From positions 1-40,511 of the forward strand of contig DDPE01000021.1 of assembly GCA_002342035.1 (NCBI GenBank): a DNA stretch of 40,511 bases, read 5' to 3'. This document shows positions 15,952 to 23,827 of the stretch, piece by piece; position 1 is the stretch's first letter, and each line of letters begins with the position of its first letter. This DNA is from Asticcacaulis sp. UBA2476 (GTDB lineage Bacteria > Pseudomonadota > Alphaproteobacteria > Caulobacterales > Caulobacteraceae). The notes under the pieces were generated by a model. That model did no database searches and was not told the DNA's origin. It saw only the letters and a program-made list of their open reading frames with translations. The translations under genes were made by a program, and so were the position numbers.

Positions 15952-16948
15952 AGCGACCGGCCAGGGCCGCACGCGCGGTTCTTAGACGTTCGAAATCTTC
16001 GCCTGCGTGGTGTGAAGACCGGGTTAACGGGCTCGATGACACCATAAGGAAGCCCTTAGCGCGCGCGATCGATTCATAGGCCTTAAATTCATCTGGCGAC
16101 ACGAAGCGATCAATGGCGGCGTGTTTACGGGTTGGCTGAAGATACTGGCCGATAGTGATGAAATCGACGCCGGCCGAGCGCATGTCATCCATAACCTGCA
16201 TGACCTCTTCCTTGGATTCGCCAAGGCCTACCATAATGCCGGATTTGGTGAACTGCTGCGGATCACGTTCTTTCACCCGCTCCAGCAAACGAAGGGAATG
16301 ATAGTAACGCGCGCCGGGGCGAATTTTCAGATAGTTGCGCGGCACAGTCTCTAAGTTATGATTGAAGACGTCCGGTTTAGCGTCGATGACGATTTCCGCC
16401 GCGCCGTCTTTACGAAGAAAATCAGGCGTCAGAATCTCAATCGTCGTTTTCGGCGATTGCAGGCGGATCTGACGGATGACTTCGGCAAAATGCTGCGCGC
16501 CGCCGTCACTTAGGTCATCGCGATCCACAGACGTGATAACAACGTGAGACAGGCCCATCTTGGCCACCGTCATACCGACGCGGTTCGGTTCATCATAATC
16601 AAGCGGCGCAGGCATGCCGGTCTTGACGTTACAGAAGGCGCAGGCACGCGTACAGGTATCGCCCATGATCATCAGGGTCGCGTGGTTTTTGGCCCAGCAT
16701 TCACCGATATTCGGACAGGCCGCCTCTTCACACACAGTTACCAGCTTGGCATCGCGCACGATCTTACGGGTTTCATTGTACCCCGCCGAGCCCGGCGCCT
16801 TAACCCGCAGCCAATCCGGCTTTTTAAGAATCGGTGATTCCGGGCGGTTTTGCTTTTCCGGGTGACGCAATTCCCGTACCGCAGGAGCGGCTTCGGTATC
16901 CGGAGCGCTTACGGCAGCATTGCCGAGCCGGTTGATGATCGTGACCAT
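15950..16948 (-). CDS. lipA: Lipoyl synthase LipA
   Basis: A 332-residue radical-SAM enzyme that inserts two sulfurs into octanoyl groups on lipoyl domains. CEEAACPNIGEC gives the three cysteines of the auxiliary 4Fe-4S cluster; CTRACAFCNV is the CxxxCxxC radical-SAM motif. Further family marks are VVITSVDRDDLSDGGAQHF, DVFNHNLETVPR and GLGESKEEV; the conserved C-terminal Ser motif region contains VSSSPLTRSSHHAGEDF. Substrates are likely the PdhB and PdhC lipoyl domains encoded about 9 kb away. It shares its stop with the ribosome site of the COQ10/RatA gene. Its upstream gap (16949-17189) separates it from divergent lipoprotein gene 17190. Confidence 0.97.
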   Translation of the reverse strand: MVTIINRLGNAAVSAPDTEAAPAVRELRHPEKQNRPESPILKKPDWLRVKAPGSAGYNETRKIVRDAKLVTVCEEAACPNIGECWAKNHATLMIMGDTCTRACAFCNVKTGMPAPLDYDEPNRVGMTVAKMGLSHVVITSVDRDDLSDGGAQHFAEVIRQIRLQSPKTTIEILTPDFLRKDGAAEIVIDAKPDVFNHNLETVPRNYLKIRPGARYYHSLRLLERVKERDPQQFTKSGIMVGLGESKEEVMQVMDDMRSAGVDFITIGQYLQPTRKHAAIDRFVSPDEFKAYESIARAKGFLMVSSSPLTRSSHHAGEDFERLRTARAALAGR

Positions 16949-17189
16949 TTCGCTCTACACAAACCTTAAGCGGCCACGACACATCTGCGGCCAGTTCATG
17001 TTTCTAATTGGTCTTTTTGCTGATCAATATCAAGTCAAATAAACCGCTTACTCAGGCCGCGGTCAGTTTTCAGATCAAAAAGCGTGACAGGATAAAACAC
17101 CCTGTAACAAATCAGATAGCTAGAGAAAAGATTCGCCTCTATCATGCAATCGGGCCTGACAAATCCATGACTGATTCATACGGTGCAAC

Positions 17190-18128
17190 ATGCGACTATT
17201 GCCAGCCATAGTGGCCCTGACCGTATTATGCGCGACAGGATGCGCTAAAAATCAGGATGACACATCGCATCATCCCGACAAGGCCTTTACTGATAGTCAA
17301 ATCCCACCGGGACTGTCACCACAATATTTTCCGCCTGCGGGATTCGTGTGGAGCGGATTTAAAAGCGGCAACCTCCCTGAAGCCCGTTACGGCGTCGCAG
17401 CACCTCCGACCAGTCCAAGGGCCGACATACTGATTGTCGCGGACGCCCGGTTTCCAGCCGAAGCCTATTTTGAACTGGCCCGTGACCTGATTTCGCTTAA
17501 CTATACGGTCTGGATATATGAGGCGCCCGGTCAAGGTGGCTCCGGACGCTATTTCCTACAGGGCGACAAGGTCCATACGCCTGATTTTCATCATAGTGTT
17601 CAAGCGGTTGAGGATTTGATAGGTGAGGTCATTCGCCCTTCATTCGTCCGGCCCGTCTATATTGTCGGCACGGGAACCGGCGCCCTGACCGCTCTGTCGA
17701 TTGATCCCAAAACCATCCCGATTGGCGGAGCTGTTGCCTACTCACCCTATCTGCGCCTCCTGGAACCCGCCCCCACAGTCTGGCGCGGCGAAGATATACC
17801 GTCTGAAGCCTGGGCGCAGACGGCGCATAAATGGCAAAGAGCTAATCCGGATCTGCGCCTGCGCGCGGTGAGTCAAACCTGGCAAACCGAAATGGATAAG
17901 GCCGTAGATACAGTGACATCTCCGGGACTTAAAAGGCTGAGTTTTGGCCGAGAGGCTCCGCCGCGGCTCATCATAACGAGCGAAGAGGCGGCGGCGCCGA
18001 ATGATCCAGGTCGTATGTGCGCGGGAATTAAAATCTGCCCAGTCAAAAGGATATTTAAAAACAAAGACCTGAGCACTGAAATTAATAAATTCATTGAACA
18101 AACGCACACACAGACCACATCACGCTGA
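17190..18128 (+). CDS. Alpha/beta-hydrolase-like lipoprotein lacking the Ser nucleophile
   Basis: A 312-residue protein with a lipoprotein signal: hydrophobic AIVALTVLCATG then C18 (lipobox ATGC). The body looks like a lysophospholipase-type alpha/beta hydrolase: a central strand ADILIVADAR, then LISLNYTVWIYEAPGQGGSGRY, as in PldB-like enzymes. At the nucleophile elbow the strand VYIVG leads into GTGTG (160-164) instead of GxSxG, so residue 162 is Gly. It is therefore probably a non-catalytic member, though another Ser/Thr could act. An Aas-like acyl ligase follows 117 bases later on the same strand. The 240-base gap before it holds no gene I trust. The ribosome site is weak. Confidence 0.7.
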   Translation: MRLLPAIVALTVLCATGCAKNQDDTSHHPDKAFTDSQIPPGLSPQYFPPAGFVWSGFKSGNLPEARYGVAAPPTSPRADILIVADARFPAEAYFELARDLISLNYTVWIYEAPGQGGSGRYFLQGDKVHTPDFHHSVQAVEDLIGEVIRPSFVRPVYIVGTGTGALTALSIDPKTIPIGGAVAYSPYLRLLEPAPTVWRGEDIPSEAWAQTAHKWQRANPDLRLRAVSQTWQTEMDKAVDTVTSPGLKRLSFGREAPPRLIITSEEAAAPNDPGRMCAGIKICPVKRIFKNKDLSTEINKFIEQTHTQTTSR

Positions 18129-18245
18129 AATATGGGTTGTCATAAACCTTTACCCATGGTGATGAATGAGGTTAAATTCAGGAAAACCGAAATAATACTG
18201 CCAGATGGCGTTTCGGAACCGATATATTGATGGGAGCCACCGCGC

Positions 18246-19805
18246 ATGGAGCGCAGCTTTAATGCGGAAGACGCCTCCGCCTCTCTCTTTGACGCTCTGA
18301 TCAAAGCCAAATCCACAATGGGGGCGGAGCGTGTCATAATAGAGGATCAGGAACGCCAGCCGATCACCTATAAAGAATTTTTTCGTCGCACCTTTGCCTT
18401 GGCTCGGCTTATCTCGAAACATATCGGTTCTGAACCCCGAACCGGCCTGATGCTGCCGACTAGCATCGGCGGTGCCATGTCGTTTTTTGCGCTTCATGCC
18501 AATGGCACAACACCGGTTATGATCAATTTCACATCGGGTCAGGCCAACATCAAGGCCGCGGTTAAGTTAACACGGCTCACGACGATTCTGACCTCACGCC
18601 GATTTGTTGAGCAAGCCAAGCTTGATGAGTTGATTGAGGCGATGCAGAGCTATGTCAATATCGTCTATCTGGATGATCTACGTAAAAAGGTGACGTTAGA
18701 TGTAAAGGCTTACGCCCTGTGGGGATCATTATTTCCGAAGCTTGCCGCCCATAAAGCCAAGGCATCCGATCCCGGCGTTATTCTGTTTACCTCCGGCTCG
18801 TTCGGTAGCCCGCGCGGTGTGGTCTTAAGCCAAAGCAACCTGACCTCTAACGTCGCCCAACTGGACTGCCATATTGATATCAAGCGGGACTGGATCGCGT
18901 TCAATCCCATGCCAATATTCCATTCGCTGGGCTTGACCGGTGGGGTGTTAATGCCGCTACTTTTGGGGCTGAGATCGTTTCAATACCCCTCACCGCTGCA
19001 TGTGAAGCAGATTCCGTGGCTGATAAAAGAAACTCAGGCATCACTGTTTTTTTCGACCGATACCTTCCTTAATCAATATGCCCGAACGGCTGAACCTGAT
19101 GCCTTTGAATCGCTGGATTTCATTGTTTGCGGCGCTGAAAAAGTGCGCGAAGAAACCCATCAACTGTTTAAAACCCAATTCGGGGGCGCGGAAATCCTCG
19201 AAGGCTATGGCGTTACTGAGTCGTCTCCGGTCGTGGCGGTCAATAATCCGGCCCATAACCGCCACGGCACGGTCGGCCAGCTTTTGCCGGGGATGAGCTA
19301 CCGGCTCGATCCGGTTGAAGGTATCGCCGTCGGCGGGCGTCTTTTCATCAAGGGCCCCAATATTATGGCGGGTTACCTAAATGAAGCTAATCCTGATATC
19401 ATCGAAGCCCCAGCGGATGGCTGGCACGACACGGGCGATATCGTCAATATTGATGACGAGGGCTATATCCACATACTTGGTCGTGTGAAACGGTTTGCAA
19501 AGATTGCCGGTGAAATGGTGTCCTTAACCGCCGTAGAGCGCATTGCCGAAGTCGTGTGGCCTCAGAACCGCCATGCTGTGGTCGCTGTAGCGGATGATAA
19601 AAAAGGAGAGCGGCTAGTGCTGATTACCGATCATTCTTCTGCCGATATTGCCACCCTGACCGATTGGGCCAAGGAAAATGGCGCGCCGGTTTTGGCTATC
19701 CCTAAAAAGATCCTCAAAGTCAACGAAGTGCCGGTTTTAGGTTCCGGCAAGACCGACTATGTGACCCTCCAGCGTCTGGCCGATATTGAGGCGCGTGCGG
19801 CGTAA
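18246..19805 (+). CDS. AMP-forming acyl ligase, Aas-like acyl-ACP/acyl-CoA synthetase
   Basis: A 519-residue ANL-superfamily adenylating enzyme. ILFTSGSFGSPRGVVLSQ is the P-loop (normally TSGSTGxPKG, here with Phe for Thr), EGYGVTESSPV the A5 motif, GWHDTGDIV the A7 Asp, LGRVKRFAKIAGEMVSL the hinge, and LGSGKTDYVTL the C-terminal catalytic Lys. The hinge and C-terminus look like the ligase half of E. coli Aas, which charges fatty acids onto acyl carrier protein for reacylation of lysophospholipids. The PlsC-like acyltransferase half is absent. GGGAG lies ahead of the ATG. The neighbouring hydrolase-like lipoprotein suggests a role in lipid salvage or remodelling; that is inference. Confidence 0.85.
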   Translation: MERSFNAEDASASLFDALIKAKSTMGAERVIIEDQERQPITYKEFFRRTFALARLISKHIGSEPRTGLMLPTSIGGAMSFFALHANGTTPVMINFTSGQANIKAAVKLTRLTTILTSRRFVEQAKLDELIEAMQSYVNIVYLDDLRKKVTLDVKAYALWGSLFPKLAAHKAKASDPGVILFTSGSFGSPRGVVLSQSNLTSNVAQLDCHIDIKRDWIAFNPMPIFHSLGLTGGVLMPLLLGLRSFQYPSPLHVKQIPWLIKETQASLFFSTDTFLNQYARTAEPDAFESLDFIVCGAEKVREETHQLFKTQFGGAEILEGYGVTESSPVVAVNNPAHNRHGTVGQLLPGMSYRLDPVEGIAVGGRLFIKGPNIMAGYLNEANPDIIEAPADGWHDTGDIVNIDDEGYIHILGRVKRFAKIAGEMVSLTAVERIAEVVWPQNRHAVVAVADDKKGERLVLITDHSSADIATLTDWAKENGAPVLAIPKKILKVNEVPVLGSGKTDYVTLQRLADIEARAA

Positions 19806-19871
19806 TGCCGCACCGGTTAATACATCTAGGTTGGCTTGACATCGCACATAAGCCACCGTCTAAAGGCGAAT

Positions 19872-20294
19872 ATGGCCAGATCACGACCACATCGCGGAGC
19901 TAATACCGCCTCAGATACCCGTTTCTGGGCGTCTTTCGGCGTGGCGATCGCTCTGTTTTTGCAAGTCTTATTCCCCACCCATGTGATGGCCATGTCGCGG
20001 AGCGGCGAAACCGTTTTCGTGATGTGTTCCGGCGATGGGCTCAATGCGCAACCGGTTGTTGATTACAATCTTACCGCCACTCTCAAGGCCGAAGATTCTA
20101 CGAAGACCCAAGGGCTGAAATGTCCGGATTGCGTGTTGGCGAGCCTAACCGCCATAGTGCCTGACACGACACGTTATGAGGTCGTTCAGTATCCGGCCAT
20201 TGCCGCCATCGTTCCGTTAAACCGGGAGCATGAGCGGCCACAGTCTCAGGCACCTCCCCGCCCTCACTCCTGTGGTCCGCCCCACCACATTTGA
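19872..20294 (+). CDS. DUF2946-like periplasmic cysteine protein
   Basis: A 140-residue secreted or membrane-anchored protein: basic start, hydrophobic segment FWASFGVAIALFLQVLFPTHVMA (about 18-40, split here for reading), then a mature part with VMCSGDG (C52), LKCPDC (C84, C87) and a C-terminal HSC (C134) followed by His. This layout fits DUF2946, a family often next to TonB receptors and copper genes, and suggests metal binding. The frame opens at TTG 19836; ATG 19872 has AAAGGCG properly spaced and is preferred. A TonB-dependent receptor follows 63 bases later and a PepSY protein after that, probably one operon. Confidence 0.72.
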   Translation: MARSRPHRGANTASDTRFWASFGVAIALFLQVLFPTHVMAMSRSGETVFVMCSGDGLNAQPVVDYNLTATLKAEDSTKTQGLKCPDCVLASLTAIVPDTTRYEVVQYPAIAAIVPLNREHERPQSQAPPRPHSCGPPHHI

Positions 20295-20357
20295 AATCCA
20301 TAACCTGCGTCCGGTCTTAACCGCGCGTGCCTATTCCTGTTTCAGATGTGAAATCCC

Positions 20358-22421
20358 ATGACAAAGTTATCCTGTGCGCTGCTGGCCAGCGCATCCCTGC
20401 TTGCCTTGCCGGTTTATGCTCATGCCACAGAGGCTGATACCGACATCCCGACCGTTATCGTCACCGCCAACGCGTCTTCGGAAGACCCCGGTATCGTCAA
20501 AACCACCCGTGAAAAGCTGGCCCGCACACCGGGCGCCGTCTCGGTGGTAGCCAGTGAGACCTATAGCAACAGTTATGCGATGGGGATATTTGATACGCTG
20601 AAAAATGTCTCCGGTGTATTTGCCCAAAAGAAGTTCGGTGAAGACAGCCGTTTCTCGATTCGTGGTTCTGGCATCGGCAACAACACCCATAACCGCGGCA
20701 CATGGTTGAGTGTTGACGGCATCCCGCTCAATCAGGCGGACGGCTCCGGCGATTTTCAGGAAATCGATCCGTTATCTGCCCGCTATATCGAAGTTTACAA
20801 AGGTGGAAATGCTTTGCGCTTTGGCGGGTCGCAGCTTGGCGGCGCGGTCAACTATGTCACCCCAACCGGCTATGACGCTGGCTACCGCAGTCTGCTGCGC
20901 ATCGAAAGTGGCTCGTTCGGCACGGCCCGCGCCCATATCGCCTATGCTGATGTCATTGGTAATTACGATCTTTATCTGGCGACAACGGTGCTTCGCGCCG
21001 ATGGCTGGCGCGACAATGCCGATCAGGAAGCTAAGCGGTTGACCTTAAACGTCGGTCGCCGATTTGGTGATAATCGGTCTGTGCGCTTCATTTTTCAGAG
21101 CAATGACCTTGATCAGCGCATTTCCGGTGCCCTTAGCCAGTCAGAGGCTCTGACCACACCGGAAATGACCAACGCGCCCAACTACGCCGCCGTTAAGTAC
21201 GGTCGCAATGTGAAATCTGCGCGCGGCACCTTGCAGACTGACTGGAAAATCAACGATGACTGGAGTTTTGAAGGCGGTGTTTACGCGGCCTGGAAACACT
21301 TGATCCACCCTATCTCAATCCACATCGACCAGCAGTCCCAAAATTACGGCGCCTTTGGCCGTTTTGACGGCAAGGGTGAAATCGGCGGTAAGGCCTATGA
21401 CCTGTTCATCGGTGCCAACTACCGCAAAGGTCTGGTCGACAGCCACATAGCCACTAATGTGTTGGGTTCACCCGGCATTGTCACAGGCGAAGCGGTTCAA
21501 AACGCCGAAAGCTGGGATGTATTTGCAGAGGGCCGTCTGTTCGTTACCGATGAATTGGCGCTCATTGCAGGTGGTTCCTACGGCTGGACCAACCGCGATT
21601 ATATCAACCACCTGAATAAGGCCAACAACGCCAATAAGGATTTCGACTGGTTCGCGCCGCGCATCGGATTTATCTGGCAAAATGAAACCGGCAATCAAAT
21701 CTTTGCCAATATCACCAAATCGGTCGAAGCGCCCAACTATGGCGCTCTGGTACAAAGCCCATTGCCGCAATTTGTGAATGTGCAGCCGCAAGAGGCTGTC
21801 ACCGCTGAAATCGGCACGCGCGGACGCAGCGCACATTTCGTCTGGGATGTGTCCCTGTACCGCGCCGAAATCGACGGCGAGATGCTGACCTATATTCCGG
21901 TCGATGCAGGTCTGCCGGCGGCAACCTTCAATGCGCAAAATACTGTCCATCAGGGCTTAGAGACCGCACTGGACTGGAAAGTTGGTTCAATTGGCGGGTG
22001 GTCAAGCGTCCTTCGTCAAACCTACACATGGTCAGATTTCAAATTCGATGGCGATAAGGTCTATGGCGATAACCAGTTGCCGGTGGTGCCTGAACATTAC
22101 TATCGGGGTGAGCTGTCTTTCAGCCACGGCAATGGCTGGCGTGTAGCTCCGTCCGTCGAGTGGATACCAGAAGATGTTTGGGTTGATTTCGCTAATACCA
22201 CAAAGGCACCGGGCTATACAGTCTGGAACCTGTCGGTGTCCAAACGTCTGAGCCCCTCAATCGAGGTGTTTGCTGACGCGCGTAACCTGAGTGATGAACG
22301 CTATATCTCAAGCGTCAATTCCGTCACCGACTTCACCAAGGTTGCCGCCTCTGCCCGGAGAGTCTTCTGGCCCGGCGAAGGTTGCGCGGTTTTTGTCGGC
22401 ATCAAACTGATGAGCCGATAG
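20358..22421 (+). CDS. TonB-dependent outer-membrane receptor
   Basis: A 687-residue receptor. The signal peptide ends near AHA (residue 23); PTVIVTA (31-37) is the likely TonB box; the plug (about 45-165) has FSIRGSGIGNN, LSVDGIPLNQADGSGDF and IEVYKGGNALRFGGSQLGGAVNYVT; the rest is a 22-strand-type barrel with SVFADARNLSDERY-like end motifs near 640. It imports a scarce ligand, probably a ferric siderophore or copper chelate, using TonB energy. The PepSY protein starts one base after its stop (TAG then ATG at 22423), which ties the two tightly. The identity of the ligand is not readable. Confidence 0.93.
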   Translation: MTKLSCALLASASLLALPVYAHATEADTDIPTVIVTANASSEDPGIVKTTREKLARTPGAVSVVASETYSNSYAMGIFDTLKNVSGVFAQKKFGEDSRFSIRGSGIGNNTHNRGTWLSVDGIPLNQADGSGDFQEIDPLSARYIEVYKGGNALRFGGSQLGGAVNYVTPTGYDAGYRSLLRIESGSFGTARAHIAYADVIGNYDLYLATTVLRADGWRDNADQEAKRLTLNVGRRFGDNRSVRFIFQSNDLDQRISGALSQSEALTTPEMTNAPNYAAVKYGRNVKSARGTLQTDWKINDDWSFEGGVYAAWKHLIHPISIHIDQQSQNYGAFGRFDGKGEIGGKAYDLFIGANYRKGLVDSHIATNVLGSPGIVTGEAVQNAESWDVFAEGRLFVTDELALIAGGSYGWTNRDYINHLNKANNANKDFDWFAPRIGFIWQNETGNQIFANITKSVEAPNYGALVQSPLPQFVNVQPQEAVTAEIGTRGRSAHFVWDVSLYRAEIDGEMLTYIPVDAGLPAATFNAQNTVHQGLETALDWKVGSIGGWSSVLRQTYTWSDFKFDGDKVYGDNQLPVVPEHYYRGELSFSHGNGWRVAPSVEWIPEDVWVDFANTTKAPGYTVWNLSVSKRLSPSIEVFADARNLSDERYISSVNSVTDFTKVAASARRVFWPGEGCAVFVGIKLMSR

Positions 22422-22422
22422 G

Positions 22423-23775
22423 ATGGAACCGGCGGTAACCGATAAGGTTCGCCGCCGGATCATCGATTATCGGATGATCTGGCGGTGGCATTTTTATGCA
22501 GGCCTGTTCTGCATTCCCTTCATTATTATTCTGACGCTGACGGGTACGACCTACCTGTTCAAGCCGCAAATCGAGGCAGCGTTAGAGGCAAAATACAATA
22601 ATCTGGCTTTCGACGGCGCTCCAAAACCTGTCAGTCAGCAAATCTATACGGCCATGCACGCCATGCATGGTGCGACGCTGACGCAGGTTGAAATCAGAGA
22701 CAATCCCCGCGATGCGTTGCGGGTAACGCTGAATGACAACGGGGAACTTTACCGATTATACGTCCATCCTCACAGTCTGGATATCCTTAAGGCGCAGCCG
22801 CTTGATGAGCGCTTTATGGCCATCATCAAAAACATCCACGGCGAACTGACCATAGGTAAGCCCGGCGAGATCATTGTTGAATTGGCTGCCTCCTGGGCCA
22901 TCGTCATGATTGTGACCGGACTTTACCTGTGGTGGCCGCGTCAGACGGTCGGGTGGGCAGGTGTACTCTGGCCACGATTGAAAGGTGGATCGCGCCTGTT
23001 CTGGCGGGATATTCATGCGGTGACGGGGATCTATATATCCACGTTTGCGCTGATACTTCTGCTCTCAGGGCTGCCGTGGACTTCAGTATGGGGGTCGGGA
23101 TTCAAGGCGGTGGTCGCCGCCACCAAGCCCGCTTCCGCCAAGGCCGAATGGAGTAGCAACCGCGCCCAAGACAAACAAACAGCTAAAGATGACCACGCGC
23201 ATCACGGCCAAGCATCCCCGGCAAAGGACATGGGCGCAGATATGGGCACGGATCTGACCGGCATAGACGCTTTGCTGCCGATTGTGCGGGTGCTTAACTT
23301 GCCGGCACCCGTCGTCATCAAACCCGATGGTGATCGCATGTGGCAAGCGGGTTCCGCGACACAGAACCTGACCGCGCGGCGTACGGTCACCTTAAGCGCG
23401 GATACAGGTGCCATCGTCAAACAAACCGGCTTTGCCGAAAAAGCCTTTATGGACAAGGTCGTTTTGACGGCCATTTCCCTGCACGAAGGCCATTTGTTTG
23501 GTTGGTTCAATCAGTTGCTGGGACTTCTGACCGCACTAGGTTTACTGACACTAAGCGTCAGCGCCGTCATCATGTGGTGGTCAAAGCGGCCGGCTGACCG
23601 TCTGGGCGCGCCTGTCAAACTTGACGGCAAGCCTGGCCATGGTCTGCTGCTCATCATAGTGTTCATGGCGGTCTTTCTACCAGTTATGGGCACAAGCCTT
23701 ATACTTATCGCTGTGCTGGAACGCCTTATCTTAAGACGTATCCCGCAGTTCAGAAACTGGTTAGGGCTCACCTGA
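22423..23775 (+). CDS. PepSY-associated inner-membrane protein
   Basis: A 450-residue integral membrane protein of the PepSY_TM family (PiuB/FoxB-like). An N-terminal helix (WHFYAGLFCIPFIIILTLTG) is followed by a PepSY-bearing periplasmic part, helix pairs near 150-170 and 190-215 (ASWAIVMIVTGLYLWWPR; IYISTFALILLLSGLPW), a loop rich in His, Asp and Lys (DDHAHHGQ) with a second PepSY-like segment, then two or three C-terminal helices. His residues in the first helix (RWHFYAG), in WRDIHAVTG and in SLHEGHLFGW are typical of family members thought to reduce or extract metal from siderophores. It is directly coupled to the receptor gene. A bidirectional terminator follows the stop. Confidence 0.9.
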   Translation: MEPAVTDKVRRRIIDYRMIWRWHFYAGLFCIPFIIILTLTGTTYLFKPQIEAALEAKYNNLAFDGAPKPVSQQIYTAMHAMHGATLTQVEIRDNPRDALRVTLNDNGELYRLYVHPHSLDILKAQPLDERFMAIIKNIHGELTIGKPGEIIVELAASWAIVMIVTGLYLWWPRQTVGWAGVLWPRLKGGSRLFWRDIHAVTGIYISTFALILLLSGLPWTSVWGSGFKAVVAATKPASAKAEWSSNRAQDKQTAKDDHAHHGQASPAKDMGADMGTDLTGIDALLPIVRVLNLPAPVVIKPDGDRMWQAGSATQNLTARRTVTLSADTGAIVKQTGFAEKAFMDKVVLTAISLHEGHLFGWFNQLLGLLTALGLLTLSVSAVIMWWSKRPADRLGAPVKLDGKPGHGLLLIIVFMAVFLPVMGTSLILIAVLERLILRRIPQFRNWLGLT

Positions 23776-23781
23776 CAACAA

Positions 23782-23809
23782 AAAAGCCCGGCAAATCTGC
23801 CGGGCTTTT
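23782..23809. terminator. Bidirectional terminator between the PepSY gene and lpdA
   Basis: AAAAGCCCGGCA (23782-23793) pairs with TGCCGGGCTTTT (23798-23809) around AATC. The A-run on one side and T-run on the other serve both the plus-strand PepSY operon and the minus-strand pdh operon, which ends just beyond. Confidence 0.92.
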
Positions 23810-23827
23810 CGTCTGGTTTACTGCCGT

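Noticed and set aside
17020..17033. FNR/FixK-like CTGAT-N4-ATCAA upstream of the lipoprotein, and a similar TTGAT-N4-ATCAG at 29540-29553
   Set aside because: Each has one mismatch to the consensus; about one such site per 40 kb is expected by chance, so two are not significant.
17008..17211. 67-codon plus-strand frame overlapping the lipoprotein start
   Set aside because: Overlaps the signal peptide of the better-supported lipoprotein gene and has an unremarkable product.
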